The notes under the pieces: generated by a model | What the model was told of the DNA's origin: nothing | What the model saw: only the letters and a program-made list of their open reading frames with translations | The model's database searches: none | Translations under genes and position numbers: made by a program | Shown: one piece after another, positions 16,049 to 22,947 of the stretch | Layout of the letters: the number at the start of each line of letters is the position of its first letter | Position numbering within the stretch: the first letter of the stretch is position 1 | DNA from: JALYTY01 sp964546935 | GTDB lineage: Bacteria > Vulcanimicrobiota > Vulcanimicrobiia > Vulcanimicrobiales > Vulcanimicrobiaceae | Length of the DNA stretch: 64,000 bases | NCBI GenBank assembly: GCA_964546935.1 | Contig: CAZJLJ010000002.1 | Location: forward strand, 1-64,000 | Direction: 5' to 3'

Positions 16049-16848
16049 TGCTCGCATCGCGCGTTTCTACGGTCGTTTTCGACGACGGTGCGGCGACGAC
16101 CGTCGAGCGATGGGGTGAATCGGGACCCGTCATGCTGTGCGTGCACGGCATGACAAGCTCCCGGAAATCGTGGCTCCGTTTAGCCGATCGCTTCGCGGAT
16201 CGCTACCAAGTCGTTGCGTACGATCAACGCGGCCACGGTGATTGCGCCGCGGTGATGGGTCCGATGGCCATCGATCGCGGCGTGCAAGATCTGATGAACG
16301 TTCTCGACGCGATCGGCGGCGCGCAATTTCTCGTCGGCCACTCATGGGGCGGCGCAGTCGCGATTCGAGGCGGCCTGCTAGCGCCGGTCAAAGCTGTCGC
16401 GGCCATCGACCCCATGATCGTGCAAGTCGACGCTGAGTGGTACGACGAGTATCTCGAAGAACTCGAGCAGAGTTTCAAGTTAATCGGTTCGGAGCGCGAT
16501 GCCGCAACGCGCGAAGAATACTCCGATTGGCATCCGCTCGATGTCGAGGGAAAAGTTCACGCCGTCCACTGCATGACGCCCGAGCCGATCGCGCGCCTTC
16601 GCAGCGAAAATGTCGACGCCAGGTGGGATCTGCGTGAAGAAATTGCCACGTACGATAAACCGTTACTCTTGGTAATGGCCGGCCGCGAAGGCACGATCGT
16701 TCCAGGCGACGTCGTCGATGAAGTCGCACAAAATCACTCGCCGAAAGTGCGCATCGAGATCTTCCAAGATCAGGGACACAACTTGTTCCGCACCGATTTC
16801 GACCGCTTCGCCGACGTCTTGGATCGGTTTCTAGAAGACAATCGATAG
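16048..16848 (+). CDS. Alpha/beta hydrolase
   Basis: A 266-residue alpha/beta-hydrolase. The ATG at 16048 overlaps the upstream stop in TGATG and is preferred over a TTG three bases earlier. The oxyanion-hole motif is CVHGMTSSR (residues 31-39), the nucleophile elbow is GHSWGG (Ser99) and the catalytic His is in DQGHNLF (His244). YDQRGHGDC is the usual conserved turn. Substrate unknown: ester, lactone or C-C bond hydrolysis are all possible. It is the last gene of the plus-strand catabolic cluster, before a tRNA gene. Confidence 0.88.
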   Translation: MLASRVSTVVFDDGAATTVERWGESGPVMLCVHGMTSSRKSWLRLADRFADRYQVVAYDQRGHGDCAAVMGPMAIDRGVQDLMNVLDAIGGAQFLVGHSWGGAVAIRGGLLAPVKAVAAIDPMIVQVDAEWYDEYLEELEQSFKLIGSERDAATREEYSDWHPLDVEGKVHAVHCMTPEPIARLRSENVDARWDLREEIATYDKPLLLVMAGREGTIVPGDVVDEVAQNHSPKVRIEIFQDQGHNLFRTDFDRFADVLDRFLEDNR

Positions 16849-16944
16849 AACGGTCGGGCTGCCCGGCTCGGAGGCCGTAATAATCCCATTGCCCGCCAGG
16901 AGCTAATAAATGCTCGTTGAAGCGATGGAGCCGTCCCCAGGCAC

Positions 16945-17026
16945 GCCGACGTGGCTGAGCGGTTGAAGGCGCGTGACTTGTAATCACGTTCGAAAGACAT
17001 CGCCGGTTCGAATCCGGCCGTCGGCT
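16945..17026 (+). tRNA. tRNA with anticodon UGU (Thr-type) and a class II-like variable region
   Basis: Acceptor stem GCCGACG pairs with CGTCGGC and is followed by discriminator T, with no encoded CCA. The anticodon arm CGTGA-CTTGTAA-TCACG gives anticodon TGT (Thr). The T-arm GCCGG-TTCGAAT-CCGGC is perfect. The D-arm GGCTGAGCGGTTGAAGGC is of the type seen in serine tRNAs, and the region between the anticodon and T stems is 13 nt (TTCGAAAGACATC) instead of the 4-5 nt of a normal threonine tRNA. Total 82 nt. G1-C72, C2-G71 and the anticodon fit ThrRS recognition. Confidence 0.88.
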
Positions 17027-17060
17027 AATTTTCTAACACTGCAGCGCAACCCTCGCTTGC

Positions 17061-17927
17061 ATGAACGCTATCGGAGGCTTTATGCATATCGGTTCGCACG
17101 AACACAAAGAGCTTTTCTGCCGCTCTTTCATCGAGTCACACGAACCCTACGAGCCCAAGGATTTGCCATGGCCCGAGCTCGACGAGAAGTCGCTCGAGGT
17201 CTTGCGTGCGATCCCGGTTTGGAGCATGGCGGTTCAGGTTGAAGTAAACGCCGGCGGAATGATCGGTGAGTTTGCAAACACACAGCCCGACGCGCTGGTC
17301 GCGCAAGCGTTGCGATTGCAAGGCTACGAAGAAGACCGCCACGGCCGCATGCTCAAGGAGCTAATCCGGCGTTACGACCTTCCGGCGACGGTCGAACCGC
17401 CGCAACTCAAAGCGACACGACGCGCCTTCATCGACTTCGGGTATAACGAGTGCCTGGACTCGTTCTTCGGCTTCGGCGTTTTCAAGATCGCCGATGAAGT
17501 GCGATTCATGCCCAGTTCGCTCATTTCGCTCTTCTCTCGCGTGATGTGGGAAGAAGCGCGCCACATCGTCTTCTTTGTAAACTGGATTAGCTACGAGCGC
17601 GCGATCCGCGGCTACGGCGCAAAGCCGCTGCAGTTTTTACCGACGGCCATCGGTTACGCGCGTGCGATCAAGAAGAGCATGGGCCGGGCAGGACAAACAA
17701 ATATGGAAGACAAGGGACTTCTCGCTGTCAGCGACATCTTCTCGGATCTTACGCTTGCGCGGTTCCTAAGGACTTGCCTTAGCGAGAACGACAATTACAT
17801 GTCTCGCTTCGATCCCGATCTTGTTTTGCCGCGCGTTATTCCGACGATCGCGCGTTCGGTGTTGCGCGTGCTGGATACCGGGGAGACGCTGCAGTCGGCG
17901 TTGCGTACAGCATTTGCCCGAGCGTAA
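17061..17927 (+). CDS. Ferritin-like (di-iron carboxylate) protein
   Basis: A 288-residue mostly helical protein with the hallmarks of a ferritin-like four-helix bundle. Candidate iron ligands are Glu61, the EEDRH motif (Glu90/Glu91, His94), Glu130 and a second EEARH motif (Glu164/Glu165, His168). Two E-x2-H motifs plus isolated Glu residues are typical of di-iron carboxylate sites. The reaction is unknown. The start is uncertain: ATG at 17061, or ATG at 17082, which is preceded by GGAGG at 17073-17077 with a short 4-nt spacer. An SDR gene begins 10 nt after its stop, so it is probably cotranscribed with the SDR pair and the ferredoxin-like gene. Confidence 0.75.
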   Translation: MNAIGGFMHIGSHEHKELFCRSFIESHEPYEPKDLPWPELDEKSLEVLRAIPVWSMAVQVEVNAGGMIGEFANTQPDALVAQALRLQGYEEDRHGRMLKELIRRYDLPATVEPPQLKATRRAFIDFGYNECLDSFFGFGVFKIADEVRFMPSSLISLFSRVMWEEARHIVFFVNWISYERAIRGYGAKPLQFLPTAIGYARAIKKSMGRAGQTNMEDKGLLAVSDIFSDLTLARFLRTCLSENDNYMSRFDPDLVLPRVIPTIARSVLRVLDTGETLQSALRTAFARA

Positions 17928-17937
17928 AAACGAGCCG

Positions 17938-18741
17938 ATGAAGCTGCGCGGAAAGGTCGCGATTCTAACCGGTGCCGCAGGCGGTATAGGTGCTACGACG
18001 GCGCGTGCTTTCGCACGTGAAGGCGCGCACGTCGTCCTCGCCGACCTGGAATCCACGCGAAGCAGGCTCGACGCGCTTGCATCGGAGCTGGACCACGGCC
18101 AAGTCCGCGCTATCGCTTCCCCGACCGATATCACGCGCCGCTCCGAGATCGATCGCCTCGTCAGCGATACAATGCGCACGTTCAATCGAATCGATATTCT
18201 CGCGAACATCGCCGGGGTTGGGTCTTCTCCTTCGCTTTCCGATTGCACCGACGAAGAGATCGAACGCGTCATCTCGGTCAATTTGCTCGGAAGCGCGCGC
18301 ATGATTCATGCAGTGCTTCCCATCATGAAGGCGCAGCGCAGCGGGCGCATTATCAACATCGGTTCCATTGCCAGCCAAGGCGGGGTAATGGGTATTTACT
18401 CGGCCTCGAAGTTCGGCTTGCGCGGGCTTACTGACAGCGTGCGCCGTGAAGTGCGCAGCTGGGGTGTCGGCGTAACGTTGATCGACCCCGGATTCGTTGC
18501 TACTCAAATGAACGCCGCAATGAAGAACTTGCCGAAGCCGGATATTGTCGCCAACGCTGCCGTACGTGCAGCTGTGCATCCACGCCGTCACGTAATCGTA
18601 CCGGCTTCATACCAGCTTCCCGTTTTACTCGTGAAGGCTTTTCCGGGTCTGACAGATCTCGTCTTTAGCCATCCGCGAATCCAAGAACGTCTCAACCGCG
18701 ATTCACGCGCAGCGCGTGCAGCAAAGACGCCCGGCGCATGA
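17938..18741 (+). CDS. Short-chain dehydrogenase/reductase (SDR 1)
   Basis: A 267-residue classical SDR. The NAD(P)-binding motif TGAAGGIG is at residues 11-18, NIAG at 90-93, and the catalytic Ser143/Tyr154/Lys158 lie in the normal order (GSIAS, YSASK). Asp36 in LADLE after the second strand suggests NAD rather than NADP preference. ATG 17938 is 10 nt after the ferritin-like gene and fits the family N-terminus (MKLRGKVAILTG); an upstream in-frame extension overlaps that gene and is rejected. Its stop overlaps the next SDR by 4 bases (ATGA). Confidence 0.9.
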   Translation: MKLRGKVAILTGAAGGIGATTARAFAREGAHVVLADLESTRSRLDALASELDHGQVRAIASPTDITRRSEIDRLVSDTMRTFNRIDILANIAGVGSSPSLSDCTDEEIERVISVNLLGSARMIHAVLPIMKAQRSGRIINIGSIASQGGVMGIYSASKFGLRGLTDSVRREVRSWGVGVTLIDPGFVATQMNAAMKNLPKPDIVANAAVRAAVHPRRHVIVPASYQLPVLLVKAFPGLTDLVFSHPRIQERLNRDSRAARAAKTPGA

Positions 18742-19598
18742 GGCGAACCGCACTTATCACGGGCGCGTCGACCGGCATCGGCGCGGCAGCCGCACACGCT
18801 CTTAGTAAGGACGGGTGGCAAATTTACGCCGGCGTTCGCAATGTTGAAGATGGTCAAAAGCTAAGAGAAACAACGCCCGGCATAACGCCCGTTATGCTGG
18901 ACGTTACGAATCGCCAACAGATCGAAGACGCATTCGAAACCATAGCGTCGGTCGAATCATCGCTCGACGCTTTAATCAACAACGCGGGCATCGCGCTCGG
19001 TGGGCCGCTGGAATATCTGCCCATAGACCGGTTACGCCATCTTTTCGAAGTGAATCTTTTCGGCGCGCTGGCGGTAACGCAAAGGTTTCTTCCGATGCTG
19101 AGGCAAGCGACGTCGCCGCGGTTGATCTTCGTCGGTTCAATTTCCGGACGACTACCAGTTCCGTACATCGCGCCCTATAGCGCTTCGAAGTTTGCGCTTC
19201 GGTCGATCGCAGAAGCGCTTCGCGTCGAACTCGCTCCGGCGATCACGGTCTCGCTGATCGAGCCCGGGAACGTAAAGACCCCGATTTGGCAAAAGGGTCG
19301 CGAAACGGGTAACGCGATGCGTTCGCTGATCCCGGAAAACGCTCCGCCGCACTACCATTCGGCAATAGAGGCGTTACTTCGGCAAACGGAGATGGGCGAG
19401 CGAACCGGCATGCCGGTCGAGCGCGTAACCGAAGCCATCAAGCACGCGCTGTCGCCTCGCCCGCGCAGCAACTATCTTGTCGGCATTCCGGCCCGGATAG
19501 GAAGCATTCTGGCGATGTTTCCCGCCTCAATCCGAGATCGGTTGCTGCACCGCGCCTCCATCAAGGGGTACACTTCTAACACCGATGCAAGACGTTAA
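18738..19598 (+). CDS. Short-chain dehydrogenase/reductase (SDR 2)
   Basis: A 286-residue SDR resembling the retinol/17-beta-hydroxysteroid dehydrogenase-type group. TGASTGIG is at residues 8-15, NNAG at 81-84, and Ser134, Tyr147 and Lys151 form the active site (VGSIS, YSASK). VRN after the second beta strand would suit NADP. The C-terminal third is longer than in SDR 1 and contains a helical hydrophobic stretch (LVGIPARIGSILAMF). It starts in the ATGA overlap with SDR 1. Two different SDRs in tandem suggest a two-step redox conversion of a hydroxy compound; the substrate is unknown. Confidence 0.9.
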   Translation: MRRTALITGASTGIGAAAAHALSKDGWQIYAGVRNVEDGQKLRETTPGITPVMLDVTNRQQIEDAFETIASVESSLDALINNAGIALGGPLEYLPIDRLRHLFEVNLFGALAVTQRFLPMLRQATSPRLIFVGSISGRLPVPYIAPYSASKFALRSIAEALRVELAPAITVSLIEPGNVKTPIWQKGRETGNAMRSLIPENAPPHYHSAIEALLRQTEMGERTGMPVERVTEAIKHALSPRPRSNYLVGIPARIGSILAMFPASIRDRLLHRASIKGYTSNTDARR

Positions 19599-19929
19599 AC
19601 CCAAGTGGCTGAAAAGCGGCCTCGTTCTCGTTTGCGAGCGCTGCTCTAAAGAACGCATTCCTGAAGAAACTCCGGAGGTCGCGGAAAAGCTGGGCGATTT
19701 CAATTTGCGCGACTGGCTGAAATCCGAACTAAAAGAACATGGCGAGTGGGGACCGATTCGCGTTATCTCAACGAGCTGCATGGACGTCTGCGCAAAGGGT
19801 AAAGTCACCGTCTGTCTCGATCCCAAGAATGGCGATGAAACCGAAGTCCTGATTGTGGATCCGCTGCACGAAAAGCACGAACTCTATGGCAAAATCGTAG
19901 ACAAACTCGGCCGCGACTCGAACGCATAG
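19585..19929 (+). CDS. Small Cys-rich protein, probable thioredoxin-like [2Fe-2S] ferredoxin
   Basis: A 114-residue protein with Cys17-x2-Cys20 near the N-terminus and Cys65-x3-Cys69 later (SCMDVCAKG), plus Cys77. The spacing and the SCxxxCxxG element resemble thioredoxin-fold [2Fe-2S] ferredoxins, although the first pair is closer together than usual. It overlaps SDR 2 by 14 bases, so it is likely translated from the same message and may pass electrons to or from the ferritin-like enzyme or the Rieske oxygenases. Function is inferred from Cys pattern only. Confidence 0.65.
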   Translation: MQDVKPKWLKSGLVLVCERCSKERIPEETPEVAEKLGDFNLRDWLKSELKEHGEWGPIRVISTSCMDVCAKGKVTVCLDPKNGDETEVLIVDPLHEKHELYGKIVDKLGRDSNA

Positions 19930-20307
19930 TCACACGGCAAGCGCGAGCGCGCCCAAAATCGCGCATTCCAACCCCGCATCAGCGAAATACACCGGAGAGA
20001 TCTTCCCGGTAAGCCCATAGTATAAGTCGATCGCCGCAAAAGAGAGCGCGGACGCGGACGATAGATAGACCGTCGCTTCGGTGAGGTTTTCGTTATCGCG
20101 CACGGCGAGATAGAGCGAACCGGAGATCGATAGCGCTAGCAATCCAACCGTTTGCGCCAGCCACTTGTCGGTTTTTGGTCCGGTGATCTTTTCGAACAAC
20201 CGCATCGAAACAAACGGCAACGCGCCGCTGAGGGCATAGTACGCGGCTTGAGCCCGGAGCACGTTGCGAAGCGCTTCTTCATCTCGCCACGGCGATGCCA
20301 TCCGCAT
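19930..20307 (-). CDS. Small integral membrane protein, function unknown
   Basis: A 125-residue protein with about four hydrophobic segments (AAYYALSGALPFVSM, TVGLLALSISGSLYLAV, YLSSASALSFAAIDLYYGL, LECAILGALALAV). No motif was recognised. The first residues (MRMASPWRDEEALRN) are a short cytoplasmic-type helix. Its stop abuts the stop of the ferredoxin-like gene (convergent), and it is divergent from the VOC gene; the palindromes at 20345-20382 lie in the shared 77-bp upstream region. Confidence 0.7.
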   Translation of the reverse strand: MRMASPWRDEEALRNVLRAQAAYYALSGALPFVSMRLFEKITGPKTDKWLAQTVGLLALSISGSLYLAVRDNENLTEATVYLSSASALSFAAIDLYYGLTGKISPVYFADAGLECAILGALALAV

Positions 20308-20344
20308 TACTCCGCTCTACGCCTAACGACGTCCTTGCGCAAAT

Positions 20345-20382
20345 CTGACAGCAGCTGTCAGGTTTAGGGAGCTATCATAGCT
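20345..20382. promoter_or_regulatory. Two adjacent perfect palindromes upstream of the VOC gene
   Basis: CTGACAGC-A-GCTGTCAG (20345-20361) is a perfect 8-1-8 palindrome. AGCTAT-C-ATAGCT (20370-20382) is a perfect 6-1-6 palindrome ending two bases before the ATG of the VOC gene. They lie between divergent genes (20307 minus, 20385 plus). The first looks like a dimeric-repressor operator; the second could be a 5' mRNA hairpin or a second site overlapping the ribosome-binding region. Confidence 0.5.
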
Positions 20383-20384
20383 CT

Positions 20385-20756
20385 ATGAATGAAGTGCAAA
20401 CGGCCCCCTTTACGCTCAAAGGCTTCGACTTTGTGATGTTTCTGGCCGAAGACATGCCGCGAGCGCGGAAGTTCTACGAATCACTTTTTCACCTTCACCC
20501 GGGCGAGTTCGAATCAGAGTACTTCGTCGAGTACGATCTGCCCGACGGAAACACGTTTGCGCTCGGACACAATCCCGGAGCGCCCCACACTCCAATCGGC
20601 GGCATCATGTTTAACGTGGAAAATGCGGAAGCTGCAGCAGAGCGCGCCGTTTCGCTTGGGGCAAAACTCGCCGGCAATTTTGGCGGCGCCAATTGCAAAA
20701 CCGCGTGGTGCACCGACACCGAAGGCAATTACTTTGGCTTACATCAACGTACGTAG
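20385..20756 (+). CDS. VOC (glyoxalase/bleomycin-resistance) superfamily protein
   Basis: A 123-residue single VOC module pair. The N-terminal half begins GFDFVMFLAEDMPRARKFYE, the usual first strand and helix, and the C-terminal half ends with DTEGNYFGLHQR, the typical last strand. Glu and His residues in these positions may bind a metal. The family includes glyoxalases, dioxygenases and antibiotic-binding proteins; the length suits a small detoxification or binding protein and nothing more specific can be said. No clear Shine-Dalgarno is visible because a palindrome occupies that position. Confidence 0.82.
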   Translation: MNEVQTAPFTLKGFDFVMFLAEDMPRARKFYESLFHLHPGEFESEYFVEYDLPDGNTFALGHNPGAPHTPIGGIMFNVENAEAAAERAVSLGAKLAGNFGGANCKTAWCTDTEGNYFGLHQRT

Positions 20757-20780
20757 GTCGCCACGAATGCAACTCGCCCT

Positions 20781-20950
20781 GTCATCCTGATCAGCACAGG
20801 ATGCGGTGAGGGAATCGCAGCACACGATGTGCGTCTAGCGTTCCCCGCTTGTCGAACCACGGGCGGATATTAATTTCGCTAAACACGCAACTCGTTTTTT
20901 CTGACCGGCAATGTGGGTATGCGCCTTTCGTTCGATAAGCGCAGGATGAC
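20781..20950. repeat. 170-bp intergenic element with 9-bp terminal inverted repeats
   Basis: The element is bounded by GTCATCCTG (20781-20789) and its exact reverse complement CAGGATGAC (20942-20950). The left end also forms a local hairpin CATCCTG-atcagca-CAGGATG (20783-20803). No open reading frame is evident inside. The arrangement resembles a small non-autonomous interspersed repeat; copy number cannot be judged from this window. Confidence 0.45.
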
Positions 20951-20987
20951 AAAAAGAAAAAGAGCCGGCAAAAATGCCGGCTCTTTT
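20951..20987 (-). terminator. Rho-independent terminator of sigH
   Basis: A 12-bp stem AAAAGAGCCGGC (20958-20969) / GCCGGCTCTTTT (20976-20987) encloses a 6-nt loop. Read on the minus strand it ends in TTTT followed by CTTTTT, beginning 17 bp after the sigH stop. The symmetrical A/T flanks could also stop plus-strand transcription from the VOC gene. Confidence 0.9.
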
Positions 20988-21004
20988 GAACTGCGATTTA
21001 GAGT

Positions 21005-21652
21005 TTATTGAAACTCGAATTCGGCGAGGTTCTTTTCGATCTTGCGTTTCACGCGTTGCAGCGCGTTGTCGATCGACTTCACGTGGCGGCCGAGATCGCG
21101 CGCCATCTCTTGGTAGCTCTTGCCTTCGAGATACGACTCGAGGACTTGCGATTCGAGCTCCGAGAGATTCTGGCGAATGCGCTGACGGATGTCGTCGGAG
21201 ACTTCCTGCGTTACAACCAGTTCTTCGGGGTCCGAAGTCTTCTGCGAAGCCATAACGTCGAGCAGCGTGCGCTCGCTGTCTTCGTCGTAAATCGGCTTGT
21301 TCAGCGAGATGTACTGGTTGAGCGGAATGTGCTTCTGACGCGTAGCCGTCTTGATCGCCGTAATGATCTGGCGGGTGATACACAACTCGGCAAAGGCGCG
21401 AAAGCTCGAAAGCTTATCGGCCTTGAAGTCGCGAACGGCTTTATAGAGGCCGATCATACCTTCTTGGATGATGTCCTCGCGGTCCGCGCCGATCAGGAAG
21501 TAGCTCTTGGCCTTGATGCGGACGAAATTTTTGTATTTATTGAGGAGATACTCCATCGCCAGGTTGTCGCCTGATTTTGCGATGGCAACGAGATCTTCGT
21601 CCGCTCGCTCGTTGTACTCCAAACCATCCGAAACGGGATGGGTCATAGCCAT
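21005..21652 (-). CDS. sigH: SigH-type RNA polymerase sigma factor (sigma-70 family)
   Basis: A 215-residue sigma factor starting at the ATG at 21652, with GAGGCGA a few bases upstream; an in-frame extension to 21724 lacks support. Region 2 is clear (DREDIIQEGMIGLYKAVRDF, then FRAFAELCITRQI) and region 4 carries the helix-turn-helix YLEGKSYQEMARDLGRHVKSI. Length and sequence match the SigH family, which in Firmicutes drives the transition state and early sporulation. No spore genes are seen here, so the role is more likely stationary-phase or stress control. The neighbours rlmB-cysS-cysE-ispF-ispD-yacL are in the order found upstream of Bacillus sigH, which strongly supports orthology. Confidence 0.92.
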   Translation of the reverse strand: MAMTHPVSDGLEYNERADEDLVAIAKSGDNLAMEYLLNKYKNFVRIKAKSYFLIGADREDIIQEGMIGLYKAVRDFKADKLSSFRAFAELCITRQIITAIKTATRQKHIPLNQYISLNKPIYDEDSERTLLDVMASQKTSDPEELVVTQEVSDDIRQRIRQNLSELESQVLESYLEGKSYQEMARDLGRHVKSIDNALQRVKRKIEKNLAEFEFQ

Positions 21653-21820
21653 AGTATTTGTCGCCTCGTGATCCAATATGCCGAAAAAACGCAGGCCGTA
21701 GCCCGTCGAACGCGGCACATCCACGCAATTATAGGAGGGGGTCCTCCTCCCGTCAAGCTCATTGGGCGCATCAATTTGCCAAGATAGCGTTTTCGTGAAG
21801 GGACGCTAATATAGCGCCCG

Positions 21821-22675
21821 CTAGCCCGGCGTTACAGGTTCGGATTGCCGCTGGCGGATAGCCTCATAAAGCAAGACGCCGGCCGCCACCGAGGCGTTCA
21901 AGGACTCCGTCTTGCCGAACATCGGAATGTTTACGAGGTAGTCACACTCCCGCCGCACCAGCTGGGCTAAGCCCTCGCCTTCGGCCCCCATCACCAAAGC
22001 TAGGTCGCGGTTGAAGTCGGCCTCGCCCATGGGAACCGCCTCGGGACCGGCATCCGCGCCGGCAATCCAAATCCCGGCCTTCCTCAGCGTGCGAATCGTC
22101 TCGTTGATGTTCGAGACGCGGACGATCGGCAAGTATTGCGCAGCGCCGGCGGCCGCTTTTCGGACGGTGGCATTCACGCCGGCTGACCGGCGTTCCGGCA
22201 GAACAACCGCGGTCGCGCCAACCGACTCGGCAGTTCGAATGATCGCGCCGACATTGTGCGGATCCGTCAAATGATCGAGCAGCACGAAAAGCGCATAGCC
22301 CTCGCGCGGAGCGTTCAGGACCTGCTGAAGATCCGCGTAATCGAACGGCGGAGCGATGGCAACGACGCCTTGGTGCGTTTTGAACGGAAGTTGCGTAAAA
22401 AAGTTGCGTCCCTCGAACCGCACCGTAATGTTGCGCTCCTTCGCGTCTGCAACGATCTTGCGAAGCAACGGATCGCGTTTGCGGTCGTCGGAGATGTGAA
22501 TCGCGCGCAAAGGTTCGCCGGCGTTGAGCGCTTCCTCAACCACGTGAATCCCGTACATCACATCGTCGAAATCGAGTTTCGGCTTCGGACGCCGCGGCGC
22601 ACCGCCCGCAAGTTTAGCGAGTGGACGCCCCGGACGTCCCACTCCTCTCCGGTTTCTCACGTTGCCACCGTCCAA
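21821..22675 (-). CDS. rlmB: 23S rRNA (guanosine-2'-O-)-methyltransferase RlmB, SpoU/TrmH family
   Basis: Up to 284 residues. A short Arg/Pro-rich N-terminal extension is followed by a SpoU substrate-binding domain (from MYGIHVVEEAL, residue 40) and a trefoil-knot SPOUT methyltransferase domain with the three family motifs: DHLTDPHNVGAIIRTAE, LVMGAEGEGL and NIPMFGKTESLNASVAAGV. RlmB methylates G2251 of the ribosomal P loop in E. coli. The start is uncertain: TTG 22675, GTG 22660 or GTG 22642 (GGAGAGGA adjoining) are all possible. The first codons overlap one end of the tandem repeat shared with the 3' end of cysS, so the repeat has helped shape the gene's 5' end. Confidence 0.92.
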   Translation of the reverse strand: MDGGNVRNRRGVGRPGRPLAKLAGGAPRRPKPKLDFDDVMYGIHVVEEALNAGEPLRAIHISDDRKRDPLLRKIVADAKERNITVRFEGRNFFTQLPFKTHQGVVAIAPPFDYADLQQVLNAPREGYALFVLLDHLTDPHNVGAIIRTAESVGATAVVLPERRSAGVNATVRKAAAGAAQYLPIVRVSNINETIRTLRKAGIWIAGADAGPEAVPMGEADFNRDLALVMGAEGEGLAQLVRRECDYLVNIPMFGKTESLNASVAAGVLLYEAIRQRQSEPVTPG

Positions 22676-22947
22676 GTCGTGCCATTCCCCAAAGTACGTT
22701 GCACTTTGGGGACCCCTATAAGTTTAAAAGCACTGCGCGCTTCGCGCTGCGCGCCCCCACGGGCAAAGCCCGTGGGTCCCCAGTTTTTCACGTAGCGACG
22801 GTCCAAGTCGTGCCATTCCCCAAAGTACGTTGCACTTTGGGGACCCCTATAAGTTTAAAAGCACTGCGCGCTTCGCGCTGCGCGCCCCCACGGGCAAAGC
22901 CCGTGGGTCCCCAGTTTTTCACGTAGCGACGGTCCAAGTCGTGCCAT
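22670..22947. repeat. Tandem repeat of a 131-bp hairpin-rich unit
   Basis: Unit 1 (22670-22800) and unit 2 (22801-22931) are identical, followed by a further 16 bases of a third copy (GTCCAAGTCGTGCCAT, 22932-22947). Each unit holds three inverted repeats: CCCCAAAGT/ACTTTGGGG, GCGCGC-type sequence, and CCCACGGGC-aaa-GCCCGTGGG. The GTCCAAGTCGTGCCAT core in the third position is part of the cysS 3' end (encoding MARLGP-like sequence in one frame and DGTTW in the cysS frame). The hairpins look like extragenic palindromic elements; the unit appears to have duplicated together with the last codons of cysS. Confidence 0.93.

Noticed and set aside
16910..16966. Short reading frame with AGGAG upstream (possible leader peptide of 18 residues)
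   Set aside because: It runs into the tRNA gene at 16945 and nothing suggests attenuation; the ribosome-site match is probably chance.
22670..22947. Regularly spaced repeats resembling a small CRISPR array
   Set aside because: The units are identical along their full 131 bp, with no unique spacers, and contain part of the cysS coding end. It is a tandem duplication.
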